57,122 bases of DNA from Roseicyclus amphidinii (lineage in GTDB: Bacteria; Pseudomonadota; Alphaproteobacteria; Rhodobacterales; Rhodobacteraceae), in contig NZ_JASJOE010000020.1 in NCBI RefSeq assembly GCF_030163755.1, positions 1-57,122 on the forward strand, read 5' to 3'. This document shows positions 45,870-55,886 of this stretch, in pieces. A program made the translations under genes and the position numbers. The notes under the pieces were generated by a model, which was given only the letters and a program-made list of their open reading frames with translations, was not told the origin of the DNA and made no database searches. Every line of letters starts with the position of its first letter. Position 1 is the first letter of the stretch.

Positions 45870-47465
45870 TCAGGCGGCAGTGAACTGCAGCGGGCGCACC
45901 TGCTGGAACAGGCCCGTGGCCTTGAGCTCCTCCAGCACCGACGCCGGCGGCTGCTCGTCGAGGTAGAGCAGCGCGATGGCCTCCCCGTCGCGGGCCGAGC
46001 GCCCGAGGGTGAAGTTGGCGATGTTCACGCCGTTCTCGCCCATGGTCTGACCCAGCGTCCCGATGATGCCCGGCACATCCTTGTTGGTGGTGTAAAGCAT
46101 GTGCTCCCCGATCTCGGCGTCGATGTTGATGCCCTTGATCTGGATGAACCGCGGCTTGCCGTCGCTGAAGACCGTGCCCGCGATCGACCGCGTCTTCAGC
46201 TCGGTCTTGACCACCAGCCGGATGTAGCCGTCGAAGACGCCGGTCTTGTCCTGCGTGGTGGTCGACACCTCGATCCCGCGATCCTTGGCGATGATCGGGG
46301 CAGACACCATGTTCACGTCGGGGTTCGTGGCCTTCATGATCCCCGCGATGGCGGCGCAATTCAGCGCCTTGAGGTTCATGTCCTTGGCGACACCGTTGTA
46401 GACGACCTCGATCTCCTCGATCGCCTCTTCGGTCAGCTGCCCCACGAACGCGCCGAGATGCTCGGCCAGCTTCAGCCATGGCCCCATGATCCGCGCTTCC
46501 TCGGCGGTGACGGACGGCATGTTCAGCGCGTTCGACACGGCCCCGGTCAGCAGGTAATCGGCCATCTGCTCGGCCACCTGCAGCGCGACGTTTTCCTGCG
46601 CCTCGGTCGTGGCCGCGCCCAGGTGCGGGGTGACGACGACATTCTCCAGCCCGAACAGCGGGTTCTCCGTCGCCGGTTCCTCCTTGAACACGTCGAAAGC
46701 GGCGCCCGCGACATGGCCGGACGTGATCAGCTCGGCCAGCGCGGCCTCGTCGACCAGCCCGCCGCGCGCGCAGTTGACGATGCGCACGCCCTTCTTCGTC
46801 TTCGCCAGGTTCTCCGCCGACAGGATATTCGCCGTCTTCTCGGTATAGGGAACATGCAGCGTGATGAAATCGGCCTTGGCCAGCAGCTCGTCCAGCTCGA
46901 CCTTGGTCACGCCGATCTGCGTCGCGCGTTCCTCGGACAGGAAGGGGTCATAGGCCAGCACCTTCATCTTCAGCCCCAGCGCCCGGTTGCAGACGATGGA
47001 CCCGATGTTGCCCGCGCCGATCACGCCCAGCGTCTTGCCGGTCAGCTCGACCCCCATGAAGCGCGACTTTTCCCACTTGCCGGCATGGGTCGAGGCATTC
47101 GCCTCGGGGATCTGCCGCGCGACGGCGAACATCATGGCGATGGCGTGTTCCGCCGTGGTGATCGAGTTGCCGAAGGGCGTGTTCATCACGATGATGCCCT
47201 TCTTCGACGCCTCGGGGATGTCGACATTGTCGACCCCGATGCCCGCGCGGCCGATCACCTTGAGGTTCGTGGCCTCGGCGATGATCTTTTCGGTGACCTT
47301 GGTCGCCGAGCGGATGGCAAGCCCGTCATACTCGCCGATCACCGACAGAAGCTTGTCCTTGTCCTTGCCGATGGAGGGGTCGAAGGTGACGTCGATGCCG
47401 CGGTCGCGGAAGATCTGGACGGCGGCGTCCGACAGCTTGTCGGAGATGAGAACCTTGGGGGCCAT
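45870..47465 (-). CDS. serA: D-3-phosphoglycerate dehydrogenase, long form
   Basis: 531 residues, first enzyme of serine synthesis: oxidises 3-phosphoglycerate to phosphohydroxypyruvate with NAD. NAD site VIGAGNIGSIVCNRALGL, NCARGGLVDEAAL, and catalytic-type PHLGAATTEAQ; then the intervening (ASB) domain and a C-terminal ACT domain (IGTLGQTMGENGVNIANFTLG) for serine feedback. Second gene of serC-serA. Length matches the ACT-bearing type 1 form. Confidence 0.97.
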   Translation of the reverse strand: MAPKVLISDKLSDAAVQIFRDRGIDVTFDPSIGKDKDKLLSVIGEYDGLAIRSATKVTEKIIAEATNLKVIGRAGIGVDNVDIPEASKKGIIVMNTPFGNSITTAEHAIAMMFAVARQIPEANASTHAGKWEKSRFMGVELTGKTLGVIGAGNIGSIVCNRALGLKMKVLAYDPFLSEERATQIGVTKVELDELLAKADFITLHVPYTEKTANILSAENLAKTKKGVRIVNCARGGLVDEAALAELITSGHVAGAAFDVFKEEPATENPLFGLENVVVTPHLGAATTEAQENVALQVAEQMADYLLTGAVSNALNMPSVTAEEARIMGPWLKLAEHLGAFVGQLTEEAIEEIEVVYNGVAKDMNLKALNCAAIAGIMKATNPDVNMVSAPIIAKDRGIEVSTTTQDKTGVFDGYIRLVVKTELKTRSIAGTVFSDGKPRFIQIKGINIDAEIGEHMLYTTNKDVPGIIGTLGQTMGENGVNIANFTLGRSARDGEAIALLYLDEQPPASVLEELKATGLFQQVRPLQFTAA

Positions 47466-47567
47466 GGGTGTGGTCCTTTGATGAAATGGGGGGAGAGACG
47501 CCGGGCTGAAGCCCGGCCTGCATCTGTTATCCTGGGGGGTAAGCCGGGCGGTCTGCCCGGCACACCG

Positions 47568-48746
<1,179 letters not shown>

Positions 48747-48792
48747 GATCTGATACCCTCTCAGATATTCGCCCCTCGTTGGGGAGGGGTGT
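48747..48792 (-). ncRNA. serC leader RNA motif
   Basis: Two hairpins lie right before serC on the minus strand: a 6-base-pair stem GAGGGG/CCCCTC type (48772-48777 with 48784-48789) and a 6-base-pair stem ATCTGA/TCAGAT (48748-48753 with 48761-48766) whose 7-base loop is the ribosome site GAGGGTA. This fits the published serC motif found upstream of serC-serA operons in alphaproteobacteria. It probably tunes translation initiation; the ligand, if any, is unknown. Confidence 0.72.
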
Positions 48793-48921
48793 CCCACCGC
48801 TGCACATACGGGGCGCGCGGCAGCGCGGCAAGCCGGAAAATGTGGCCGAAGCGTCGCTTTCGGACGACAGAGGGCCGCCCGCGTCCATCATCGGAAACAC
48901 CCGGCGCTTCGGGTGCGCGCC

Positions 48922-48947
48922 AAAAAAACGACTCGCCTTTTAGGCGA
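48922..48947 (-). terminator. Leader terminator or end of a small RNA upstream of serC
   Basis: On the minus strand TCGCCT-AAA-AGGCGA (6 base pairs, 3-base loop) is followed by GTCG and seven T's. It lies 175 bases before serC, and the only gene further upstream is divergent, so it can only stop transcripts that start within the serC promoter region. Hence attenuator for serC-serA or end of a short RNA starting near 48990. A possible promoter TTGGAC-N16-TATGGC is at 48973-49000. Confidence 0.5.
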
Positions 48948-49089
48948 ACATAAACAACGCTCTACACCCAAGCTGCCATATGTCAGCGGCGCAACTGTCC
49001 AACCGGATTGACAAATTGCTTGCGGCAGGCCGCCATAAAGCCCTAAACTACAAGGCGAAACCCCCATCACGGCCACAATCGGAGGGACC
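48948..49089. other. Divergent promoter region of serC and a MarR gene
   Basis: 142 bases that must carry promoters in both directions. Plus strand shows TTGACA near 49009, but no good -10 at 16-18 bases. Minus strand shows the TTGGAC/TATGGC pair mentioned under the leader terminator. Together with the leader RNA this makes a 343-base gene-free gap. Confidence 0.4.
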
Positions 49090-49524
49090 GTGCGCGACCA
49101 GGCCCATACCCTTCCATTCGACCTGTCCGACTTTCTTCTGTTCCAGATGTCGGTGATCGCCAGTCGTGCGTTCCAGCGGATCATGGAGGACACCGGCCTC
49201 CAGGTGCCCGAATGGCGCATCATGATGGCCCTGCCCGCGAATCAGCCCTGTTCCAGCCATGACCTCTGCATCCTGACCGCGATGGACGCCGCCCGCGTCA
49301 GCCGCGCCCAGCGCCGGCTCGAGGATCTCGAGATGATCTCGGTCGTGCGCGACACCGATGACCGGCGGCGGCTGGTCGTGCGCCTCAGCGACAAGGGCGA
49401 CGAAGAGGTGACGCGCCTCAAGTTCGCCGCCCGCGAAGTCGAGAGCAAGATGCTCCAGCAGCTCGGCCCCGAGGATCGCGCCAGCCTCAAGACCGCCATC
49501 GGCGGGCTTTACGAAAAGCTCTGA
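49090..49524 (+). CDS. MarR-family transcriptional regulator
   Basis: 144 residues with a GTG start 5 bases after GGAGGG. Winged helix visible in LQVPEWRIMMALPANQPCSSHDLCILTAMDAARVSRAQRRLEDLEMI and the wing VVRDTDDRRRLVVRLSDKGDEEV. Divergent from serC; its 3' end overlaps the convergent hydrolase by 16 bases. Target unknown: either itself and the serC region or the hydrolase. Confidence 0.87.
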   Translation: MRDQAHTLPFDLSDFLLFQMSVIASRAFQRIMEDTGLQVPEWRIMMALPANQPCSSHDLCILTAMDAARVSRAQRRLEDLEMISVVRDTDDRRRLVVRLSDKGDEEVTRLKFAAREVESKMLQQLGPEDRASLKTAIGGLYEKL

Positions 49525-50321
49525 TCCAGCAACAGCCGCGTCAACGCGCCCTCGGGCGTGGCCAATTCGTCGATCACGTCGAAATGATGCAGACCGGGCA
49601 AGTGAACGGCCCGCGTCTCGGCCCCCAGCCCCGTCCAGACATTCGCCAGCAGATCGGTCTGCCGCAGGAACTCGGGCCGCTCGTTGCCCCCCACGGCGCA
49701 GGTGATCCGCAGCCCCTCGCGCGGGGTCAGCAACGCGGGGCTCTCGGCCGCGGCCTCGTCCGCGTCCAGCCGCAGGGTCTCGTTCATCGCTGTCCGCATC
49801 AGCGGGCGCAGGTCATGCACCCCCGAGATCGACAGCACATGGGCGATTCGCCCCGCCACGGCCTCGGGCAGCACCCCCGCGCAGCCCATCCGCGACACCA
49901 GCTGCCCACCCGCCGAATGCCCGGCCAGGTGGATCGGCCCCGCCACCGCCTCGGCGGCGACGGCGACCGCGGCGGCGATTTCGGCCGTGATCCCGGCGAT
50001 CCGCGCCTCGGGCGCAAGCGTGTAACGGACCGCGGCCACCGCCTGCCCCCGCGCCAGCGGCCCCGCGGCGAGAAAGCCGAACTCGTCCGGCGAGAACCGC
50101 ATCCAGTAGCCGCCATGCACGATGATTGTCAGACCCTGCACGGCGCTTTCGGGTCGAAACAGCTCCAGCACCTGACGCGCGCCGGGCCCGTAGCGCAGAC
50201 CCTCGGGCGCACGCCGCTCCCGCAGCGCGGCGGTGCGAACGGGCCAGTCGGCCAGGAACCGCTCCGCCCCCGGAATATGCGCGGCATTGGCATAGGCATC
50301 GTCCCAGTCGGTGATCGGCAT
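49509..50321 (-). CDS. Alpha/beta hydrolase, kynurenine-formamidase-like
   Basis: 270 residues. The oxyanion-hole motif IIVHGGYWMRF, characteristic of arylformamidases (HGGxW), the nucleophile elbow LAGHSAGGQL, and the terminal His in LPGLHHFDVIDELA are present. Could hydrolyse N-formylkynurenine in tryptophan breakdown, but no other kyn gene is near. GGGAGG upstream supports the start at 50321. Cytoplasmic. Confidence 0.78.
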   Translation of the reverse strand: MPITDWDDAYANAAHIPGAERFLADWPVRTAALRERRAPEGLRYGPGARQVLELFRPESAVQGLTIIVHGGYWMRFSPDEFGFLAAGPLARGQAVAAVRYTLAPEARIAGITAEIAAAVAVAAEAVAGPIHLAGHSAGGQLVSRMGCAGVLPEAVAGRIAHVLSISGVHDLRPLMRTAMNETLRLDADEAAAESPALLTPREGLRITCAVGGNERPEFLRQTDLLANVWTGLGAETRAVHLPGLHHFDVIDELATPEGALTRLLLDQSFS

Positions 50322-50425
50322 CGCACCCTCCCTCGCTCTTCCGCCGCAGCAAGCCGCATCGCGCAGACGGGCACAAGCCACATGCGGCATTTTCGGAAAC
50401 GGACCGCGACAGGTCGCCTCCGGCC

Positions 50426-50454
50426 TTGCCGACTCCCCCCGCGCGGCGCTACCA
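50426..50454 (+). promoter_or_regulatory. Candidate promoter of the B12 uptake operon
   Basis: TTGCCG (50426-50431), 17 bases, CTACCA (50449-50454), immediately before the riboswitch. Spacing is ideal and transcription would begin at the first base-paired part of the aptamer. Confidence 0.45.
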
Positions 50455-50456
50455 AA

Positions 50457-50630
50457 GGGGTGCTTCGGTCCGGACGGTTCAACCGTCCGGTGAAAAGGGA
50501 ACGCGGTGCAATTCCGCGACTGCCCCCGCAACTGTAAGCGGCGAGCGAAACCGGCACATGCCACTGGGGCAAGACCTGCCCCGGGAAGGCCCGGTTCCCG
50601 CGACGACCCGCGAGTCAGGAGACCTGCCGA
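50457..50630 (+). ncRNA. Cobalamin riboswitch
   Basis: A B12-sensing aptamer upstream of btuB. Recognisable conserved stretches in order: GGTGAAAAGGGAACGCGGTG, AATTCCGCGACTGCCCCCGC, AACTGTAAGCGGCGAGC, GCCACTG, GGGAAGGCCCGG and the B12 box GCGAGTCAGGAGACCTGCC. Cobalamin binding would turn off expression of the downstream transport operon. About 150 bases separate it from btuB; I see no obvious T-run terminator there, so translational control or a rho-type stop is possible. Confidence 0.95.
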
Positions 50631-50782
50631 AGTGATCACCCTGTCCGGGCGCGGTGGGCGCCATGGGCAACGGACCCTTCCGTCGTGGTGACACCTTCAC
50701 CGTTCACGGGAGGGGTCCGTCGACCCCCCTCAAGAACATCGCAACAGACCAAGCGGGCCAGATGCGCCCGCGAGGGGGACAT

Positions 50783-52651
50783 ATGAAACACACGATCACG
50801 GTGGCGCTGCCTTTGGCGCTGCTTCTGCCGGTCATGGCACCGGCACAGACCGCCCTGTTCTCGCTCGACGAAATCGTCTTTTCCGGCAACCTGACCGAGC
50901 TTGACGCGGACCGTAGCGGCCTTTCCATCGAGGTGATCACCGAGGAAGACCTCGAAGCCGCGGGCGAGGTACAGATCTCCGACTACCTTGCAAGGCTTCC
51001 TGGTCTGAATGTGACCCGTGACGGTCCTGTCGGGCAAAACTCTTTTCCCCGCATTCGCGGGCTAGACGGACGCTACATCACCGTTCGCATCAACGGGATC
51101 GACGTGAACGATCCCTCGTTGATCCAGAACCAGACCAATTTCGGCGGCCTCACGACGGCCAACATCAGCCGGATCGAGGTGCTCTACGGCTCGCAATCCG
51201 CCCTCTACGGCTCCGAAGCCGTGGCCGGTGTCATCGACATCCGCACCACGGCCATTCCGGACGAGGTCGGTGACGAGCTGGGCTTCTCGATCGAGGGCGG
51301 CAGCTACGACACCGCACAGGCGGCTTTCTCCTATGCGGTGCGAGGCGAACGCGGCGGGCTTGCCTTTTCGGCAACTCGTCTCGTGACCGAGGGCTTCTCG
51401 GCCGCCGAGGAAGGCGATGGGAACACCGAGGCTGACGGCCACCGCGCCACCACACTCAGTTTCTCGGGCGAATACGATGTGACGGACACCGTCACGATTG
51501 GCGTCGATACCTTCTGGCAGGACAGCTTCACGGAGTTCGACGAAGGCCCCGGCGCGCCGCCCGGCCCGTTCAACGGCGATGGACCACAAACACAGGATGT
51601 GACGCAGCGCGGTGCGCGCCTCTACGCTGAAATCGAAGGCGGCGCAGTCGACCATGAATTCAGCCTCTCGGACTACGAGACCGAACGTTTCTTCCCTCTG
51701 GGATTTTTCCAGCGCTTCATCGGCGAGCGGACAGAGATGCGCTACGTCGGAACCTGGGAATTTGCACCCGAAAGCGCCTTGTCTTTCGGTCTTGAGCGCT
51801 CGAAAGAGCGGTTCATGTCCATCACCTCACTCGGCAGCGTTTCGTCAGCGGAGATCGATGTGACATCCGCAATCGCCGATATTGCCTGGGCGGTCTCTTC
51901 CAACCTCGATCTCAGCCTGTCGGGCCGCATCGACGACCATTCGCGCTTCGGCACACAGCACAACCTGCGCGCCGCTCTGGCATTGCGGCCAGACGCCGAC
52001 ACGGTCATCCGGGCCAGTGTCGGTCAAGGTACCCGTGCCCCCTCGCTCTTCGAGCTCTTCAGTGACAACGGCAACCCGGGCCTGTCGCCCGAAACCAGCC
52101 TCAGCGTCGACCTCGGCATGGAGCGCAGTTTCGGCGACTTGAGGCTTGGCGCCACCGTCTTCTGGATACAGGTCAATGACCTGATCGGGTTCGACGGCAC
52201 GGCAACGTTCTGCGCCTCGCCCTTCGGCTGCTACGTCCAAGTCCCCGGCGAGACGACAACACAAGGTGTCGAACTTGCGGCCAGTTATGACGTGACGGAG
52301 CGCATCAGCGCCTTCGGAACCTATACGTATACCGACACTGAAACCGCCTCCGGTGCCCGGCTGACCCGGGTGCCGCGTCACCAACTCAGCCTTGGCGTCG
52401 CAGGTGAGCTCGACAGTGGGTGGCGTTTCTCGGTTGCCGGTATCGGGGCCGCCGACACCGCCGTTTCTACCTTCGCGACCAATCAGCTCGACGATTATTT
52501 CGTCGTGAATGCTAATGTCGGTTACGAGCTTAGCGACGGAGTCGAAGCCTATTTGAGGGTCGATAATCTCTTCGACACCGAGTACCAGACCTCGCCTGGC
52601 TTCGGCACCTCCGACCGGGCCGTTTACCTCGGCCTTCGGTCGCGGTTCTGA
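50783..52651 (+). CDS. btuB: BtuB-like TonB-dependent vitamin B12 receptor
   Basis: 622-residue outer-membrane beta-barrel receptor: Sec signal cut near APAQ, TonB-box-like LDEIVFSG, plug domain (VQISDYLARLPGLNV, RIRGLDGRYITVRINGIDVN, RIEVLYGSQSALYGSEAVAGVI) and a barrel ending in LRVDNLFDTEYQ...YLGLRSRF with the C-terminal Phe. The riboswitch upstream and the BtuFCD genes downstream identify cobalamin as substrate. Codon use in the barrel is less GC-rich than its neighbours. Start at 50783 has AGGGGG upstream. Confidence 0.94.
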   Translation: MKHTITVALPLALLLPVMAPAQTALFSLDEIVFSGNLTELDADRSGLSIEVITEEDLEAAGEVQISDYLARLPGLNVTRDGPVGQNSFPRIRGLDGRYITVRINGIDVNDPSLIQNQTNFGGLTTANISRIEVLYGSQSALYGSEAVAGVIDIRTTAIPDEVGDELGFSIEGGSYDTAQAAFSYAVRGERGGLAFSATRLVTEGFSAAEEGDGNTEADGHRATTLSFSGEYDVTDTVTIGVDTFWQDSFTEFDEGPGAPPGPFNGDGPQTQDVTQRGARLYAEIEGGAVDHEFSLSDYETERFFPLGFFQRFIGERTEMRYVGTWEFAPESALSFGLERSKERFMSITSLGSVSSAEIDVTSAIADIAWAVSSNLDLSLSGRIDDHSRFGTQHNLRAALALRPDADTVIRASVGQGTRAPSLFELFSDNGNPGLSPETSLSVDLGMERSFGDLRLGATVFWIQVNDLIGFDGTATFCASPFGCYVQVPGETTTQGVELAASYDVTERISAFGTYTYTDTETASGARLTRVPRHQLSLGVAGELDSGWRFSVAGIGAADTAVSTFATNQLDDYFVVNANVGYELSDGVEAYLRVDNLFDTEYQTSPGFGTSDRAVYLGLRSRF

Positions 52652-52652
52652 C

Positions 52653-53528
52653 ATGACCGCCCTGCGCGCCCTTCTCCTCGGCCTCGCCCTCGCGGCGGGG
52701 CCTTCGGGCGCGCAGACCCCCGCGACCGCAGGGGGCGCGCCCGCTCGCGTCGCGCCGGAAGGCGCGCCCGCCCGTGTCGTCTCCATGAACCTCTGCACCG
52801 ACCAGTTCGCCCTGATGCTGGCCGCGCCCGGTCAGCTTGTCTCCGTCTCCCATATCAGCGCCAATCCCGTCTCCTCCCCCATGGCCGAAGAGGCCGCGCG
52901 CCATCATCTCAACCACGGCAGCGCCGAGGAGATCTTTCTCCTCCGGCCCGACCTTGTCCTCGCCGACCCATGGTCGGACCCCGCCGCCCTCTCCATGCTC
53001 CGCCGCCTCGGCGTCGAGGTGGTGCAGGTCGAGGGCGTCCGGCAGCTTTCCGACATCCCCGACCGCCTCCGCCGCTTCGGCGCGCTCATGGGCCGCGAGG
53101 CCGAGGCCGAGACCCTGATCCGCCGGTTCGAGACGGATCTGGCCGCCCTTGCCGCCCCCGCCACCACCGGACCCCGCGCCATCATCTACTTCCCCAACGG
53201 CTACAGCCTTGGCGAAGGCTCCATGGCGCATGAGCTGCTGACGCGCGCGGGCTTCCGCAACATCGCCACCGAAATCGCGCCCAGCGCGACCGGGCAGATC
53301 GCCATGGAACTGCTCGTCATGGCGGCCCCCGACCTGATCATCCGCGACCGCCCCTATCCCGGCGCGTCCCAGGCCGAGGCGATGCTCGACCACCCCGCGC
53401 TGCAGGCGCTGATTGCCGCCGGGGCCGGTCACGAAAGCGGCCCCGACTGGGCCTGCGGGACGCCGCGCGTCGTGGCCGCCCTGCGCGCGCTGGTCGAGAT
53501 GCGCGAACGGCTGGAGGCCGCCCCATGA
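52653..53528 (+). CDS. btuF: BtuF-like cobalamin-binding periplasmic protein
   Basis: 291 residues: Sec signal (cut near GPSGA) and a class III binding-protein fold with RVVSMNLCTDQFALML, SAEEIFLLRPDLVLADPW and QIAMELLVMAAPDLII. Delivers B12 from BtuB to the BtuCD permease. Starts 1 base after btuB; overlaps btuC by 4 bases. Confidence 0.9.
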   Translation: MTALRALLLGLALAAGPSGAQTPATAGGAPARVAPEGAPARVVSMNLCTDQFALMLAAPGQLVSVSHISANPVSSPMAEEAARHHLNHGSAEEIFLLRPDLVLADPWSDPAALSMLRRLGVEVVQVEGVRQLSDIPDRLRRFGALMGREAEAETLIRRFETDLAALAAPATTGPRAIIYFPNGYSLGEGSMAHELLTRAGFRNIATEIAPSATGQIAMELLVMAAPDLIIRDRPYPGASQAEAMLDHPALQALIAAGAGHESGPDWACGTPRVVAALRALVEMRERLEAAP

Positions 53529-54511
53529 CCCGCGCCCTTTTCCCCGCGCTTGCCGCGCTCACCCTCGCCCTCGCGCTCCTGTCACTGCTCACCGGCCCGG
53601 CGGGCTTCGGCATCGGCGACAGCCTGCGCGCCCTTCTCACCGGGCAGGGCGAGGCCATCACCCTCGTGATGCGCGAGATCCGCCTGCCGCGCGTCCTGCT
53701 CGCCATCATGGTCGGCGCCAGCCTCGGCCTCTCGGGCGCGGCGCTTCAGGGCTACCTGCGCAATCCGCTGGCCGAACCGGGTCTGATCGGCGTGTCAGGC
53801 TCTGCCGCGCTGGGCGCGGTCATCGCCCTGCAAACCGGCGCGGCGGCGGCCTTTGCCCTTGCCCTGCCGCTCGCGGCGCTGACCGGCGCGACCGTCGCCG
53901 TCCTCCTGATCCTCATGCTCGCAGGCCCCCGCGGCGGATCGCTCACGCTGATCCTTGCGGGCATCGCGATCTCGGCGCTGGCGGGCGCGCTGACCTCGCT
54001 GGCGCTGAACCTCTCGCCCAACCCCTTCGCCACCGCCGAAACGGTGTTCTGGATGATGGGCTCGCTCGCCGACCGGTCCTTTTCCCATGTCTGGATCGCG
54101 CTGCCCTTCATGGCGCTCGGCTGGGCGCTGCTGCTGCCGCTCGGCCGCGGCCTCGACGCGCTGACCCTCGGCGAAGACGCCGCGGGCGCGCTCGGCATCC
54201 GCCTCGACCGGCTGCGCCTGCAACTGGTCCTCGGCGTCGCCGCCTGCGTCGGGGCCGCCACAGCCGTGGCCGGGGCCATCGGCTTCGTCGGCCTCGTCGT
54301 GCCGCACCTGCTGCGCCCGCTGGTCGGCGCGCGCCCCTCCGTCCTCCTGCCCGCCTCGGCGCTGGGCGGCGCGGCCATGGTGCTGCTGGCCGACATCGCC
54401 GTGCGCCTCGTTCTGCCCGAACGCGACCTGAAGCTCGGCGTGCTCATGGCCATCGTCGGCGCGCCGCTCTTCCTCCACCTGATCTACAAGACGCGGAGGG
54501 CGGGCGCATGA
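53525..54511 (+). CDS. btuC: BtuC-like FecCD-family permease
   Basis: 328 residues with about ten hydrophobic helices. Family landmarks: MREIRLPRVLLAIMVGASLGLSGAALQGYLRNPLAEP, the ATPase-coupling region LGIRLDRLRL, GAIGFVGLVVPHLLRPLVG, and PERDLKLGVLMAIVGAPLFLHLI. Inner-membrane channel for B12. Overlaps btuF and btuD by 4 bases each (ATGA). Confidence 0.93.
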   Translation: MTRALFPALAALTLALALLSLLTGPAGFGIGDSLRALLTGQGEAITLVMREIRLPRVLLAIMVGASLGLSGAALQGYLRNPLAEPGLIGVSGSAALGAVIALQTGAAAAFALALPLAALTGATVAVLLILMLAGPRGGSLTLILAGIAISALAGALTSLALNLSPNPFATAETVFWMMGSLADRSFSHVWIALPFMALGWALLLPLGRGLDALTLGEDAAGALGIRLDRLRLQLVLGVAACVGAATAVAGAIGFVGLVVPHLLRPLVGARPSVLLPASALGGAAMVLLADIAVRLVLPERDLKLGVLMAIVGAPLFLHLIYKTRRAGA

Positions 54512-55263
54512 CCCTCACCCTCGACGCCCTCACAATCCGCCGCGGTGATTGCCCCGTGGTCGACCGCGCCACCCTCACCATAGCCGAAGGCGAGTTCGTC
54601 GGCCTGATCGGCCCGAACGGCGCAGGAAAGACCACGCTGATGCGCGGCGCGCTCGGCCTTTTGCCGCATACCGGCCGCTCCTCCCTGACCGAGATGCCAC
54701 CGCAGGCCCGCGCGCGGCATGCCGCATGGCTCCCGCAAGCGCGCGAAATCGCCTGGCCCGTCAGCGTCGAGACCCTCGTCACGCTCGGCCGCACGCCGCA
54801 CCTGTCGGCGGGCCAACGCCCCGGAGACCAGGACCGCCAGACCATCGCGCAGGCCATCGCCACCATGGGCCTTGCAGGCTTCGAACACCGCCCCGCGACC
54901 GAGCTTTCGGGCGGCGAGCAGGCCCGCGTCCTGATCGCCCGCGCGCTGGCGCAGGACACCCCCCTGATCCTCGCCGACGAGCCCATCGCGGGCCTCGATC
55001 CCGGCCACCAGATCGCCACGATGACCGCTTTCGCGTCCCTCGCCCGTCAAGGCAAGGCGCTGATCGTCTCGCTCCACGATCTCGGGCTTGCGGCGCGGCA
55101 CTGCACCCGGCTGATCCTGATGCACAAGGGCCGCATCCACGCCGACGGCCCGCCCGAGGCGGTGCTGACCGACGCCAACCTGCGCGATGTCTTCGGCATC
55201 ACCGCCCATTTGACGCACACGCCCGATGGCGTCATCTTCCAGCCGCTCGAGGTGCTGCCATGA
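54508..55263 (+). CDS. btuD: BtuD-like ABC transporter ATPase
   Basis: 251 residues. Walker A LIGPNGAGKTTLMRG, signature TELSGGEQARVLIARAL, Walker B PLILADEPIAGLDP and VSLHDLGLAARHC with the switch His. Powers BtuC. Overlaps the next gene by 4 bases (ATGA). Confidence 0.93.
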   Translation: MTLTLDALTIRRGDCPVVDRATLTIAEGEFVGLIGPNGAGKTTLMRGALGLLPHTGRSSLTEMPPQARARHAAWLPQAREIAWPVSVETLVTLGRTPHLSAGQRPGDQDRQTIAQAIATMGLAGFEHRPATELSGGEQARVLIARALAQDTPLILADEPIAGLDPGHQIATMTAFASLARQGKALIVSLHDLGLAARHCTRLILMHKGRIHADGPPEAVLTDANLRDVFGITAHLTHTPDGVIFQPLEVLP

Positions 55264-55886
55264 CCGACCTGCCCGACCTGCTCACGCGCGGCGGCCCCGT
55301 CGTCTGGGCCATCGGCCTTCTGTCCGTCATCACCCTCGCCCTGATCCTGTGGAAGCTCTTCCGCCTCTCCACCCTCGGCGCATGGTCGGGAGGCCGCGTT
55401 ACGGCGCAGGCCATCACCGATTGGCAAAGCGGCAACCCCGAGGGCGCGCTATCGCGCCTCGCCCCCCGCCGCTCCGTCCGCGCGCGCCTCGCCCATGCCG
55501 CCATGAGTGCCCGCCGCGACGCGACCCTCACGCCCGAGGCCGCGCGCGAGGACACGACCCGCATCGCCCGCGCCCTTCTGGCCGAGCTGCGCGGCGGCCT
55601 GCGCCCCCTCGACCTGATCGTGACCATCGCGCCGCTTCTGGGCCTTCTCGGCACCGTTCTCGGCATGATCGCAGCCTTCCAGGCCCTGCAGGAGGCCGGG
55701 GCGCAAGCCGATCCCGCCACCCTCGCCGGCGGCATATGGGAGGCGCTTCTGACCACCGCGATGGGCATGGCCGTCGCCATCCCCGCCTCCATGGCACTGA
55801 CATGGTTCGACAGCATCGCCGACCGCCTGCAAGCCGAGATGGAGGATGACGCAACCCGCATCTTCACCCGCGGGGGCGCGGGGTGA
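55260..55886 (+). CDS. exbB: ExbB-like proton-channel subunit
   Basis: 208 residues of the MotA/TolQ/ExbB family: a first helix near 13-32, a cytoplasmic segment and two helices in IVTIAPLLGLLGTVLGMIAAF and GIWEALLTTAMGMAVAIPASMAL. Forms the pentameric ring that converts proton flow to motion of TonB for BtuB. Overlaps btuD and exbD by 4 bases. Confidence 0.92.
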   Translation: MTDLPDLLTRGGPVVWAIGLLSVITLALILWKLFRLSTLGAWSGGRVTAQAITDWQSGNPEGALSRLAPRRSVRARLAHAAMSARRDATLTPEAAREDTTRIARALLAELRGGLRPLDLIVTIAPLLGLLGTVLGMIAAFQALQEAGAQADPATLAGGIWEALLTTAMGMAVAIPASMALTWFDSIADRLQAEMEDDATRIFTRGGAG

